Below are positions 1-7,929 of a stretch of 64,000 nt of DNA, piece by piece (position 1 is the first letter of the stretch; every line of letters begins with the position of its first letter). The notes below the pieces were generated by a model that was not told the DNA's origin, did not search any database, and saw only the letters and a program-made list of their open reading frames with translations. The position numbers and the translations under genes are program-made. The DNA comes from Erwinia sp. S63 (GTDB taxonomy: Bacteria; Pseudomonadota; Gammaproteobacteria; Enterobacterales; Enterobacteriaceae): the NCBI RefSeq assembly GCF_016625195.1, contig NZ_JACVUP010000019.1, positions 1 to 64,000 on the forward strand, written 5' to 3'.

Positions 1-46
1 AAATCAGCATGTGTTGTATGAAATATAGTCAATTCCAAATAACATA

Positions 47-1195
47 GATGCCAAAAAGCTCGGCATTAAAATGGGCGCGCCGTGGTTTCAGGTAAAGACG
101 CAGGATTTCGCAGAGCGCGTGCACGTCTTCAGCAGTAATTATGCGCTATATCATAGTCTTAGCCAGAGAGTCATGACGGCACTGGAGGAAATGACGCCCC
201 GTGTCGAGCAGTACAGCATCGATGAGATGTTCCTGGATCTGACCGGTATTGATGGCTGCGAGGACTTTGAGCACTTTGGCCGGCGCCTGCGCGCGCATGT
301 ACTCGCCACCACGGGCCTGACCGTAGGCGTCGGCATGGGACCGACCAAAACCCTGGCGAAATCCGCGCAGTGGGCGAGCAAAGAGTGGAAGCAGTTCCGC
401 GGCGTGCTGGCGCTCACGCCGGGTAATCCGAAACGCACCGAAACATTGCTGGCCAATCAGCCCGTGGAGGAAGTCTGGGGCGTGGGCCGCCGCATCGGTA
501 AAAGGCTGAACGTCATGGGCATCAGCAACGCCCTGCAGCTGGCTCGCGCGCACCCTGCCCTCATCCGTAAAGACTTTAACGTGGTGCTGGAGAGAACCGT
601 GCGCGAACTGAACGGCGAATCCTGTATCCCGATCGAGGAACTGCCTCCGGCCAAACAGCAGATTTGCTGCTCCAGGTCCTTTGGCGAACGCATCACCTCA
701 AAGGTGGCCATGCAGCAGGCGCTGTGCCAGTACGCCACGCGCGCGGCAGAGAAACTTCGCGGAGAACGTCAGTTCTGCCGGCGCATCAGCGTCTTCATCC
801 GGACGTCGCCGCACGCCGTGAACAAAGTCTTTTATGGCAACAGTGCCGGTGAGAAACTCCCACTGCCCACACAGGATACGCGCGACATCATTGAGGTGGC
901 CATGCGCAGCCTTGACCGCATCTGGCTTGATGACCGGCGGTATATGAAGGCCGGCATTATGCTTGATGACTTCACTCCCAACGGAGTCAGCCAGCTCAGC
1001 CTCTTTGACGACGCGCAGCCCCGGGCCAACAGTGCACAGCTCATGAAGGTGCTCGATGGTATTAATCAGTCCGGGCTGGGCAACGTGTGGTTTGCAGGTC
1101 AGGGAATAAGTACCGAATGGAAAATGAAGCGTGAGATGCTTTCACCGGCGTGGACAACCCGGTGGGACGATATACCGGTTGCACGCGTACTGTGA
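47..1195 (+). pseudogene. umuC: 5'-truncated umuC-type Y-family DNA polymerase
   Basis: The product matches UmuC/ImpB/MucB Y-family lesion-bypass polymerases from about residue 48 of a normal ~420-residue protein to the C-terminus. Visible landmarks are AKKLGIKMG, the catalytic YSIDE motif, VGVGMGPTKTLAK, VWGVGRRIGKRL and the conserved FNVVLERTVREL stretch. The first ~47 residues, which hold the start codon and the DVNxFYAS metal-binding and nucleotide-binding segment, are absent. In the same frame there is a TAG stop at 26-28 followed by unrelated sequence, so homology breaks abruptly near position 47. An internal ATG at 71 leaves an open frame, but a protein begun there would lack a catalytic aspartate and is probably inactive. 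No umuD-like gene lies upstream inside the window. The cause of the truncation, an insertion or deletion, lies at or beyond the window edge. Confidence 0.85.
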
Positions 1196-1353
1196 GACTG
1201 GCGTTGAACAACATACATTATCCTGTTGCAGCAGACCGTTTTTGCTGGTCAACCGCAACTTAATCTCCTCTGAATTTTCTCACTGATTCAGCCTGTAATT
1301 CCTGAGCCGTTTGCCATTTAACTGCTGAAACCTGGCGCCTGCAGGGAAATGTG

Positions 1354-1369
1354 ATTTCGCATGCGAAAT
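1354..1369. promoter_or_regulatory. parS/operator-like palindrome, copy 1
   Basis: A perfect 16-bp palindrome, ATTTCGCATGCGAAAT, extended here to 20 bp by matching flanks (T-G ... C-A). It abuts the stop codon of the last gene in the par operon. It is identical to three other sites in the par region, which points to a ParB-type or operator binding site. Confidence 0.75.
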
Positions 1370-1701
1370 CAGGAATTTCTTTTAAAAAGTGTTTTGACTG
1401 GACCGGACAGCCTGTAGTGCTGCTTTGACCATCTGCCCCGGGGAGAAGTCGGGCTCATCAGGCACAGTTCATCGCTACTATTTTCATCATAGTAATAGAT
1501 ATCGATGACACCATGCTCCCGTAAAGCAGAGGCAACGGCCCGTATATTCGTCCTGACAAAACCGCTCTGCTTTTCAAAGTCGTCAAGGTTTATGCCTTTG
1601 CGATATTGGTCCAGTGCATCAGCAAGCATAAAAACGAGCCGTGTGGCCAGAGAGCGCCTGCCCGTCTGCCCAATCACATCATCAAGCTCAGCGAATGTCA
1701 T
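1369..1701 (-). CDS. hypothetical protein, fourth gene of par operon
   Basis: This 110-residue protein is not recognised. It looks soluble and mostly helical in its first two thirds (TRLVFMLADALDQYRKGI, FEKQSGFVRTNIRAVASALREHG), a layout compatible with a small DNA-binding or winged-helix fold, though that is a guess. It overlaps the upstream 154-residue gene by 14 bp and closes the parA-parB-orf-orf series, so it is presumably co-transcribed and translationally coupled. Its TGA stop touches the palindrome at 1354-1369, meaning a partition-type site ends the operon. The position suggests an accessory role in maintenance or its regulation. Nothing in the sequence proves that role. Confidence 0.65.
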   Translation of the reverse strand: MTFAELDDVIGQTGRRSLATRLVFMLADALDQYRKGINLDDFEKQSGFVRTNIRAVASALREHGVIDIYYYDENSSDELCLMSPTSPRGRWSKQHYRLSGPVKTLFKRNS

Positions 1702-2152
1702 GGTTTTTAGCTACCAGTTTCTTGCGTACGCGATAATGATGGTCTTCCTCAATGGCCGCGGCAATCCAGCCTGACGCAATCTGAGGATCCATATCTGAGG
1801 GCAGGTATTTATTTAGGTTTTCCAGGTTCATTACGGGCATAAGCTTACACAACATCGCTGCAAAGCCAGCCCACTCTTCGTGAGTTTCAGGACGCCAGCC
1901 GCGTTTTAACTCCAGATCAAACGCCGCTAATGCCGCCCATAAGGGCGGCTGCTTACGCTTATTCCACTCCGAAAGAGCAGCTCCGGGCACAGGCAATTCA
2001 CGTGAAATAAGGTTCAGTTGCCGCGCGTGTTCCGTAAGAAGGCGGGCTGCATCAGCCGCACTTCGCCGTTCACCGATGGACCATCTGCGGACGATGCTGG
2101 ACCGGAACTCACCGGAAAGCATTGAAAAAGGCGTTAAACCGTTTGGCGGCAT
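1688..2152 (-). CDS. hypothetical protein, third gene of par operon
   Basis: This 154-residue soluble protein is of unknown family. It has an arginine-rich N-terminal half (SSIVRRWSIGERRSAADAARLL) and tryptophans that look structural in the middle (WNKRKQPPLWAALAAFDLEL). No catalytic motif is visible. The start codon overlaps the parB stop (TAATG), and its 3' end overlaps the next gene by 14 bp, so it is tightly coupled to partition gene expression. A partition accessory factor or a co-transcribed regulator would both fit. The reading frame is supported by the overlaps and by codon use like that of parB. Confidence 0.65.
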   Translation of the reverse strand: MPPNGLTPFSMLSGEFRSSIVRRWSIGERRSAADAARLLTEHARQLNLISRELPVPGAALSEWNKRKQPPLWAALAAFDLELKRGWRPETHEEWAGFAAMLCKLMPVMNLENLNKYLPSDMDPQIASGWIAAAIEEDHHYRVRKKLVAKNHDIR

Positions 2153-3249
2153 TATTCAGACCTCAGCCCTAACAGCTGAACGTCGCTGGCCCGTACGTAA
2201 CGCTCTCCGTCCGAAGTTCTGACCCAAATCCAGCCAAATTCATCAGGCATTTTATCCACCAACACGGTGCCTTCAGCACCATTAAGCATAATAACCGGTA
2301 GCAGTCGCAAAGCCGGATCAGAGATAACGTCCTTTTGGCTGGTATCGGCGCTTTGCACTGATGGCTCATTATCAAAGGATGTTATGGCCTGCGTCTGCTG
2401 TTTCGCCCTGTCAGATTTCGCATGCGAAATATCAGGCTCTGCTGACCCGTTCGGTCGCCCTTTGAGCCGATCGAGTTCTTTTTTTACCAGCGCCCGCGTC
2501 AGCGCTTTACCTGCCGAATGTTTTTGAATCAGGCGATCTGCAGCCTGACTGTCCAGGTTGTCTATCTGAATCAGCGTGTAAGCCAGGTCGACGTCAGAAA
2601 TGGATTTGTTTTTCAGTAACGCCTTAATCTTTTCTGGCGCGGAGCCAATGCGCATATGTTTGCTGACGAAGGCGGTAGGCTTGCCAAGCGAGCGTGCAAT
2701 CTCTTCACCCGTCATGCTGAATTCAGTTTTCAGCGTTTCAAAAGCAATCGCAGTCGCCAGAGGTTTGAGACCCGACTGTTGAAGGTTCTCAATCAGCTGG
2801 CCCATGATGCGCTGCTTCTCATCTTTTGGTGGCCGGCCCACATAGATATCAATGAACTCATCGCCCCGCTTCTTCATTGAGCGGACGCGCGTGGCCCCGA
2901 ACCAGACCCGATAACCGTCCCGGTCTTTCGGGAAACATCGCGGCGGGGTCAGGTTGCCGAACTCGCTAAATGAGTCGACCATGCCGGAGATGACCTCTTC
3001 GTCAAAATCGTCTTCAGGGCGGACCTGGTCGACCTCATAGATCTCATCCGCCCGGACGCGGACGATCTGCCCTTCAGGCTCAAGGCCGGGACGGCCAATC
3101 TCTGCCCGGATTCTGGAAGCTTCAGGGGTACCCACCGGTGCAGGAGTATCGCGGACCGCGACGCTGGCTGCCACTTCAGGAACCAGATTTGAGGCGGGAC
3201 TGGACGATTTGAGCGCGTTCAGGCGCTTCTGAAATTTACTCCCTGCCAT
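2152..3249 (-). CDS. parB: ParB-like plasmid partition protein
   Basis: This 365-residue protein is the centromere-binding component of the plasmid partition system. The N-terminus is basic and flexible. The ParB/Spo0J core follows at about residues 60-150, with IVRVRADEIYEVDQVRPE, the SFSEFGNLTPPRC box and a GQLIENLQQSGLKPLATA segment matching the family's ENIQRxDLxPLE-like motif. A helix-turn-helix is seen around residues 170-200 (SMTGEEIARSLGKPTAFVSKHMR). The C-terminal ~60 residues (LRLLPVIMLNGAEGTVLVDKMP) probably form a dimerisation or accessory domain. It starts by ATGA overlap with parA. The palindrome ATTTCGCATGCGAAAT occurs inside its own coding sequence at 2415-2430, encoding residues ISHAK, so a likely binding site is embedded in the gene. 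Assignment to ParB rests on fold motifs and on linkage to parA. Confidence 0.9.
   Translation of the reverse strand: MAGSKFQKRLNALKSSSPASNLVPEVAASVAVRDTPAPVGTPEASRIRAEIGRPGLEPEGQIVRVRADEIYEVDQVRPEDDFDEEVISGMVDSFSEFGNLTPPRCFPKDRDGYRVWFGATRVRSMKKRGDEFIDIYVGRPPKDEKQRIMGQLIENLQQSGLKPLATAIAFETLKTEFSMTGEEIARSLGKPTAFVSKHMRIGSAPEKIKALLKNKSISDVDLAYTLIQIDNLDSQAADRLIQKHSAGKALTRALVKKELDRLKGRPNGSAEPDISHAKSDRAKQQTQAITSFDNEPSVQSADTSQKDVISDPALRLLPVIMLNGAEGTVLVDKMPDEFGWIWVRTSDGERYVRASDVQLLGLRSE
2415..2430. promoter_or_regulatory. parS/operator-like palindrome, copy 2 (inside parB)
   Basis: A perfect 16-bp palindrome, ATTTCGCATGCGAAAT, lying within the parB reading frame, where it encodes part of ISHAKS. Keeping the full palindrome inside a coding region suggests selection for DNA binding. 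Confidence 0.75.
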
Positions 3250-4109
3250 CAGTGACCTTCCTGCGTCAGCGCAATGATCCTGCGGGTCAGTTCCTGATAC
3301 TGCAGCGCCGGTTTACTGGCCGGGGAGTATTCTTTAATCGTCAGACCAAGCTCAATTGCCTCTTTAGCGAGGTTTTTTACCCAGGAGATGTACGCCAGTA
3401 CCGTCTCAGGGCCGTAATTTTTCTCAGCCAGAATATCAAACAGACGCTGAAGGTTTTCCGTTTCCACGGCAGTCAGGTAGCCTTCCAGCAGCGGCTGGTT
3501 ATAGTTCTGCACATTCGCCTGAGTAATGTAGGTTCCCAGATATTTTAGTTCGGGATTGTAGTTTTTCCGGATGCGCTGCATATAGGAGAGCTGTTTTCCC
3601 ACGCCAATCCGTGATGATTTCTCCAGCAGAGTCGGGATCAGCAGATAATCAGCCACCAGGTGTGATGCAATCAGCAGATTGTTATATTCCGGTGCGGAGT
3701 CGATAAAAATGTAGTCATAGTTCTGACGCAGATGTGTGATGCGCTCTTTAAAGTCAAAGATACAATCCTGCGGACGGTAGTTGATCTCATGGAGTTCATT
3801 TGTCGAACCAATAATATGGCGTCCATCTGGCAGTTCATGCGGTCTGACGTCCGTATCCGGGAAAAACAGCTGATAGGCATTGGCTTCGCCTGGCGTAAAA
3901 GTGTTGCCAAGCGGGTCCTTATCAACAGACAGCGGGAGCGCATCCGGGAAGGTTCTCTCCGTCAGGCCGGAGGTGGTATCAAAATCAATCATGCAGGTTT
4001 TTTTTCCCATCTCCTGCAGGTTAAACGTCAGCTCATTCGTGGACTGTGACTTAACCACGCCCCCTTTTTGATTACCGACAATGATTACGATCCCTGCTTT
4101 AGAGTCCAT
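3249..4109 (-). CDS. parA: ParA-like partition ATPase
   Basis: This is a deviant-Walker ATPase of the ParA/MinD family, about 286 residues from the preferred ATG at 4109, which has a GAGG ribosome site 8 bases upstream. A longer frame opens at 4133, but its ATG lies inside the 4125-4140 palindrome, so that start is less likely. The P-loop at residues 13-21 reads NQKGGVVKS: the signature lysine (K15) and the P-loop lysine (K20) are present, but the usual glycine of KGGVGK[ST] is valine. A Walker A'-like MIDFD and a Walker B-like DYIFIDSAPEYNNLL follow. There is no long N-terminal helix-turn-helix domain, so regulation is probably not by ParA acting like SopA/P1 ParA. The gene overlaps parB (ATGA). 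The palindrome and a long hairpin upstream look like the operon control region. Confidence 0.92.
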   Translation of the reverse strand: MDSKAGIVIIVGNQKGGVVKSQSTNELTFNLQEMGKKTCMIDFDTTSGLTERTFPDALPLSVDKDPLGNTFTPGEANAYQLFFPDTDVRPHELPDGRHIIGSTNELHEINYRPQDCIFDFKERITHLRQNYDYIFIDSAPEYNNLLIASHLVADYLLIPTLLEKSSRIGVGKQLSYMQRIRKNYNPELKYLGTYITQANVQNYNQPLLEGYLTAVETENLQRLFDILAEKNYGPETVLAYISWVKNLAKEAIELGLTIKEYSPASKPALQYQELTRRIIALTQEGH

Positions 4110-4124
4110 AGCTACATCCTCAAT

Positions 4125-4140
4125 ATTTCGCATGCGAAAT
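4125..4140. promoter_or_regulatory. parS/operator-like palindrome, copy 3 (parA leader)
   Basis: A perfect 16-bp palindrome located 15 bp upstream of the preferred parA start. A protein bound here would occlude the parA leader or promoter, so autoregulation of parAB is the natural reading. Confidence 0.8.
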
Positions 4141-4262
4141 GTTTGTGATGGCTCGTCGCTGACTGGAGTACTTCGGAATTCGAAGAAAAAATGCTCCGTT
4201 GAGTCTGGCGTGTCGCCGCAATGTTATCCGGCTCTCCGGTAACAGAATCATTATGCCTGGGT

Positions 4263-4296
4263 ACAGATAGAGAATCAATGATGATTCTCTATCTGT
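4263..4296. repeat. perfect 15-bp inverted repeat upstream of parA
   Basis: ACAGATAGAGAATCA at 4263-4277 is the exact reverse complement of 4282-4296, with a 4-base loop. There is no adjacent T-tract on either strand, so it is not a standard intrinsic terminator. It could be an operator, part of a centromere, or a transcript hairpin separating the HEPN operon from parA. Confidence 0.7.
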
Positions 4297-4301
4297 GCAG
4301 T

Positions 4302-4317
4302 ATTTCGCATGCGAAAT
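4302..4317. promoter_or_regulatory. parS/operator-like palindrome, copy 4
   Basis: A perfect 16-bp palindrome between the zinc-ribbon HEPN gene and parA. It sits directly beside a 15-bp inverted repeat at 4263-4296, so the parA promoter region carries paired sites at 4125 and 4302, 177 bp apart. Confidence 0.75.
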
Positions 4318-4348
4318 CTGAACAGGGCCAGTCAATCTGATGAACGGC

Positions 4349-5421
4349 TCAATCATCATACAGATCCCATGTCTCAGGATGACCGTCACAGAAGTCACAT
4401 CCACACATGCTGCTGTATTCCGACACGGTGGTGCTTGAATAGCTGCAGTAATCACAGCAGCCCAGCGTCTCGGTAAAATGCAGACACTGAGTGCAGAGAT
4501 ACCCGCTGGCGTACTGGCACACCGTATCGTAACCGTCACACTGGCTGCAGCCTGCAGGCGTGTTCCCGGGATGATAATCCTCCGGAAGTGAATCATCTTC
4601 ATCGACCAGATCATAGCGGTCTGCAGTGTGACCACAATGAATACAGCTGAAGGGCTCATCGCCCTCATCAAGCCGCGTCTCCTGCTCGCACCCGGGGCAA
4701 GGCACACTCAGGTAGTGCTCCACCTGATTACAGACTCTGCAGTGTTCAGTGAACGCCGGGATCACATCATCACGCGTTATCAGATTTGCCATCTGCAAGC
4801 ACACCGGACAGGAGTGAATATCAGGTTGAAGCTGTTCGAGTTCAGGTTTAATTGAACGGTACTTCGCACTGGCATAGTAGGTGCTGCTGACGATCATTTG
4901 TCTGCTCAGAGCGCTGACATCTCCCCACTGATCGAGGCTGAACGCTTTTCGCCACTCGCCAGTGATAAGTCTGGACAGGGCGAACCAGGCATCTGATTGC
5001 TCATTGCGCAGCGCATCAAGATCCGGAGCAGACTCTGCCCCATGGTAAAAATGCACCATCCGGTTGCGGTGCTTCTGCACAGTCTGAAAATAAGCGAGCG
5101 CTGTCTTATCCAGAGTGATCTCAAGCTCAGTTCTGAGCAGCTCACAGGTCTCTTTAAGTTTATGGAGCTGAAGTCGCCAGAGGTGAACTGTTCTCTTGAG
5201 ATATTTTCTTTTGCTTTACCGTTACGCACAATCAGCCGCCAGTCACGGTTCACAAGAGGAACTTTCATCAGAATTTCAACAGCCGTCCAGAAACTGACGA
5301 TCGCGAATTTTGGATCTGAATCGAGCTCGTTCTTTGCCTTTTGCAGGAAGCTGAGGCCGTTTTGCATCAGCTGAAAGGCATCGTGATTGTGCGTCCCTTC
5401 CGGACGGCCCGGGAGTTCCAT
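4349..5421 (-). pseudogene. frameshifted HEPN-like protein with zinc-ribbon tail
   Basis: Two overlapping frames (N-terminal part from ATG 5421, C-terminal part ending at 4349) join into one ~357-residue protein if a single base is restored near 5150-5160, in the AAA run that follows SSINL. The start has a good AGGGGA ribosome site. The N-terminal ~130 residues are helical and contain RNRMVH at about 119-124, which fits the R-x4-H signature of HEPN ribonuclease-type domains. The C-terminal half carries many Cys-x2-Cys pairs (CPVC, CRVC, CPGC, CIHC, CSQC, CTQC, CDYC, CDFC), predicting tandem zinc ribbons that could bind nucleic acid. It lies 25 bp after another HEPN-like gene in the same operon. 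The frameshift may be real inactivation or an error in the sequence; programmed slippage is less likely because only AAAG is present. HEPN assignment is by motif only. Confidence 0.65.
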
Positions 5422-5446
5422 GATGGTCCCCTATAATGAGCTGAAA

Positions 5447-6724
5447 TTACCGTTCAACCTGAGGTTCATCCGCCTCTTGCTCATGAAGCAGCCCGTCGAG
5501 GATCTGCGCATCAACCGCCCGGGTGAACGCCAGAACCTGCCGGGCAAGCTCATCAACTGTGTGCACGTTAAGCTGTAAGGGCTTTCCAGCAGTGTCTTTC
5601 CCGTTGCGATGCACAATATCATGCCGGCATTTCACCGCCGCGCCCAGAAAGGGCAGGGACGTCGCCGGAAATTCCGTCAGCAGCGTGCTGCTGAATATGT
5701 TCCTGGCGGTCTCGATTTTGTGCAGCGACAGGCCATCGAGCGCGTCTTTAATTTCCGCATCGATACCTGCCAGCCTGGTATATAGCTCAGAAAGAATGAG
5801 CTTCTGCTTCCTGAAGGGTTCATAGCTGGACACAAAAAGCTGTTTAGCTGAAGGACGTGAGAAAATCTCGCGCTTCAGGATGTCCCCCAGGTAAGCCTCC
5901 ATGGCCGTAATAATACTGGCATAGCACATGCGCTGAAGTGAGGGGTTAGCCGCCTGCGAGTCTGACAACTGTGTTATTTCCTGTACGGATGCGTAGCAGC
6001 TCCGGTGTGGGTAGGTTTCTTCGTCCTTAATCTCCTCAAGATCTCGAAAATCCTCCTCGTAACCGCTGTCAATAAGCGGAGCGATGTTGAGCTCACAGAC
6101 TGCATCATCCGGACAGGCACAAAGGAACGCGAACTGAAAGAAACGGGGATCGTTGCCAGGAAAGTTAAAATATCCAAGGCAGGGAAATTCCGTATGTATC
6201 TCAAACTCGCTGAGCATGGCGTTAACCAGTGGGGAGGAGCTTACTTCTGCCCAGTATGTTTCATTGAGCGAGTAACGCTCTTGTACTTTCTGTAACCGGG
6301 CAGCAACCGGAAACGCGGCGATCCAGTCAACCAGACGCGTGTCCTTCACGGCTTCAAGTATCAGCCGAAAAACGCGCGTAAAACTGGCTACGCGTTCCCG
6401 GACTGAGGTGCTTTGATCAGACTGCAGGATGTCGCGCTCATAAAAAGTAATCTTATCCCTTAGTTCATCTGTGACTGTCTGGAGATAATCGCAAAAGTCC
6501 TTTTCACAGGCGGGCATATCAATGCCAGACAGGGTCATTCTTCTGCGGATCGATGCAGCAGTTGCCCGGTATCCGATGAACGAATCTTTTGTGAAATTTC
6601 CGTACTCATCACGCCTGCAGTTTTCCCGGATACGGTCGCCCTGCCTGAAAAACCAGATACTGTGGTGATTGCGGTAACTTTCAACCTCAGTTCCCGCGAC
6701 CATGATGCCGGTGTATGTCGACAT
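5447..6724 (-). CDS. HEPN-motif protein, possible ribonuclease or defence factor
   Basis: This 425-residue soluble protein starts at ATG 6724, where AAGGAAAG provides a clear ribosome site. A longer frame running further upstream is only an extension into the recombinase gene. The C-terminal third is helical and contains RHDIVHRNG at about residues 367-375, a good match to the R-x4-H active-site motif of HEPN nucleases and of RiboL-PSP/Abi-type HEPN proteins. The preceding segment (RMCYASIITAMEAYLGDIL) resembles the first HEPN helix, which often carries an acidic residue. The N-terminal ~230 residues are not recognised. It follows the tyrosine recombinase by only 10 bp and precedes a second HEPN-like gene by 25 bp, so the three are one operon. 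No MNT-type nucleotidyltransferase antitoxin is present nearby. Confidence 0.7.
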   Translation of the reverse strand: MSTYTGIMVAGTEVESYRNHHSIWFFRQGDRIRENCRRDEYGNFTKDSFIGYRATAASIRRRMTLSGIDMPACEKDFCDYLQTVTDELRDKITFYERDILQSDQSTSVRERVASFTRVFRLILEAVKDTRLVDWIAAFPVAARLQKVQERYSLNETYWAEVSSSPLVNAMLSEFEIHTEFPCLGYFNFPGNDPRFFQFAFLCACPDDAVCELNIAPLIDSGYEEDFRDLEEIKDEETYPHRSCYASVQEITQLSDSQAANPSLQRMCYASIITAMEAYLGDILKREIFSRPSAKQLFVSSYEPFRKQKLILSELYTRLAGIDAEIKDALDGLSLHKIETARNIFSSTLLTEFPATSLPFLGAAVKCRHDIVHRNGKDTAGKPLQLNVHTVDELARQVLAFTRAVDAQILDGLLHEQEADEPQVER

Positions 6725-6734
6725 TTTCTTTCCT

Positions 6735-7496
6735 TTAGAGGGTGTCCGGCAGCGTGCGCAGCAGCTGCAGTGCGCCGGCGGTGTCCATGCTGAACCGCAC
6801 CTGCTGACTGGCGGCAACATCCAGCGCAAACACCTTCGTGTACACCTCGGTCGACTCAAACTTCTCGTGGCCAAGCAGCGACTGCAGCACCTTGGGCGGC
6901 ACGTGGTGGTAAAGCATGTGCATGGCGAAGCTGTGGCGGAACGTGTGCGGCGAGACGTCAATGCTCAGCCTGACCCCGGCGCGGGCAGCTGTGTCGGTGG
7001 CGCGCGTCAGCCAGTTGCGCACCGTGCGGTCGGACACGGTCCAGACGGGGAGGGCGCGGCGCTCGCCGGTCTCCCCGTCCGTCTCAAACTCCTCTTTTAC
7101 GCTTGCGAAAAGTCGCCTCATCTCATCAACGTAGCCCGGATCGGAGAGCGGCACCACGCGGTTAGGACTCGTGCCTTTTTTCGGCCGGCCGCTTCCCGCG
7201 CGGCGCTGCTTGGCGGTGCGGATCACCACGTGCGGGATCGCGTCGTTTAAGCGGAAGTCGCGCCGCCGCAGCGCCAGCGCCTCGTTAAGACGGGCACCGG
7301 TGTTCCAGAGGGTGTTAACGAACGCGTGCCGGGTCCAGTCGGCGACGTGGTGCAGCAGCCCGGCCACCTCAGGTGCCAGCAGGTAGCGGGGCAGTTCGGT
7401 GTAAGCGGAAGCCATCGCACGCAGCGCCAGCGCGCGACCGTAGTCGGGCTGAAGGGACGGCGGGGAGGGCGGGCTCGGTAAGACCGGTAGCGACAT
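6735..7496 (-). CDS. ResD-like tyrosine recombinase
   Basis: This 253-residue tyrosine recombinase has the full catalytic set in order: R69 (TGARLNEAL), K96 (RTAKQRR), H184-x2-R187 (SPHTFRHSFAMHML), H210 (LLGHEKFES) and the nucleophile Y219 (TEVYTKVF). Its compact size and the N-terminal PRYLLAPEVAGLL segment resemble the F-plasmid ResD/D-protein group, which resolves plasmid multimers and so supports stable inheritance. The start at 7496 has GGAGCAG upstream. A 16-bp inverted repeat at 7520-7576 just upstream is a plausible recombination site. Two HEPN-like genes follow with almost no gap. A paralogue at 29811-30653 shares the fold and the upstream site. Confidence 0.9.
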   Translation of the reverse strand: MSLPVLPSPPSPPSLQPDYGRALALRAMASAYTELPRYLLAPEVAGLLHHVADWTRHAFVNTLWNTGARLNEALALRRRDFRLNDAIPHVVIRTAKQRRAGSGRPKKGTSPNRVVPLSDPGYVDEMRRLFASVKEEFETDGETGERRALPVWTVSDRTVRNWLTRATDTAARAGVRLSIDVSPHTFRHSFAMHMLYHHVPPKVLQSLLGHEKFESTEVYTKVFALDVAASQQVRFSMDTAGALQLLRTLPDTL

Positions 7497-7519
7497 ATCT
7501 GCTCCTTATCCTTGGACAG

Positions 7520-7576
7520 CGCTGCGTGAATTCTGCGGCAGTTCACCCCTGATTTTTTCTCAGAATTCACGCAGCG
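7520..7576. repeat. recombination-site-like inverted repeat upstream of recombinase
   Basis: CGCTGCGTGAATTCTG at 7520-7535 and its exact reverse complement at 7561-7576 are separated by 25 bp, 24 bp upstream of the recombinase start. The left arm plus two bases (18 bp) is repeated exactly at 30632-30649 ahead of the second recombinase. This suggests a res/rfsF-type site or a recombinase operator. Confidence 0.7.
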
Positions 7577-7929
7577 ACGCCTGTTCGTCATGTGCCCATT
7601 TTCCCCCGGAAACCGCCCCAGAACCACCGCAATAATCCGCGGAGGGTCGATCGCTGATTTTCCGCCTTCAGGATATATACCATAAAACGGAAACAGAGAG
7701 CAGAGCAGGGGATCGGGGGAAGGATCCGCACGGGATCCTTTTTCACCTGGATACTGGGGTTGTGAGGATGATCGGACACCACATGTGGTGATTAAGGCGG
7801 AAACTCACCTCCTGACGCGGCCTTTCCTGGAATTACAGAAAGCGGAAAGGCCGCGGGCGGCAAAGCTATATAAAGGGAAGCAACGGTGAACGCCCGGGCG
7901 CAGACCGTTCCGGTGACAGTCTGCGGAGT
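7577..7929. other. intergenic region with hairpins
   Basis: No gene is supported here. An 11-bp inverted repeat (GCGGCCTTTCC at 7817-7827 against 7844-7854) lies downstream of the large NTPase gene. A GGATCC..GGATCC repeat near 7723-7740 and the palindrome ACCACATGTGGT near 7778-7789 are also present. The 7817-7854 hairpin may end the NTPase transcript, but it lacks a clear T-tract. Confidence 0.45.

Noticed and set aside
4110..4133. Upstream parA start at ATG 4133
   Set aside because: The codon lies inside the palindrome at 4125-4140 and has no ribosome site; ATG 4109 is better placed.
5140..5165. Programmed -1 ribosomal frameshift in the zinc-ribbon HEPN gene
   Set aside because: The site has only AAAG, with no X-XXY-YYZ heptamer or clear stimulatory hairpin, so an indel is the simpler explanation.
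6725..6961. N-terminal extension of the HEPN-like gene in a long open frame up to 6961
   Set aside because: It reads arginine/threonine-rich low-complexity sequence that is only the other frame of the recombinase gene. The ATG at 6724 has a good ribosome site.
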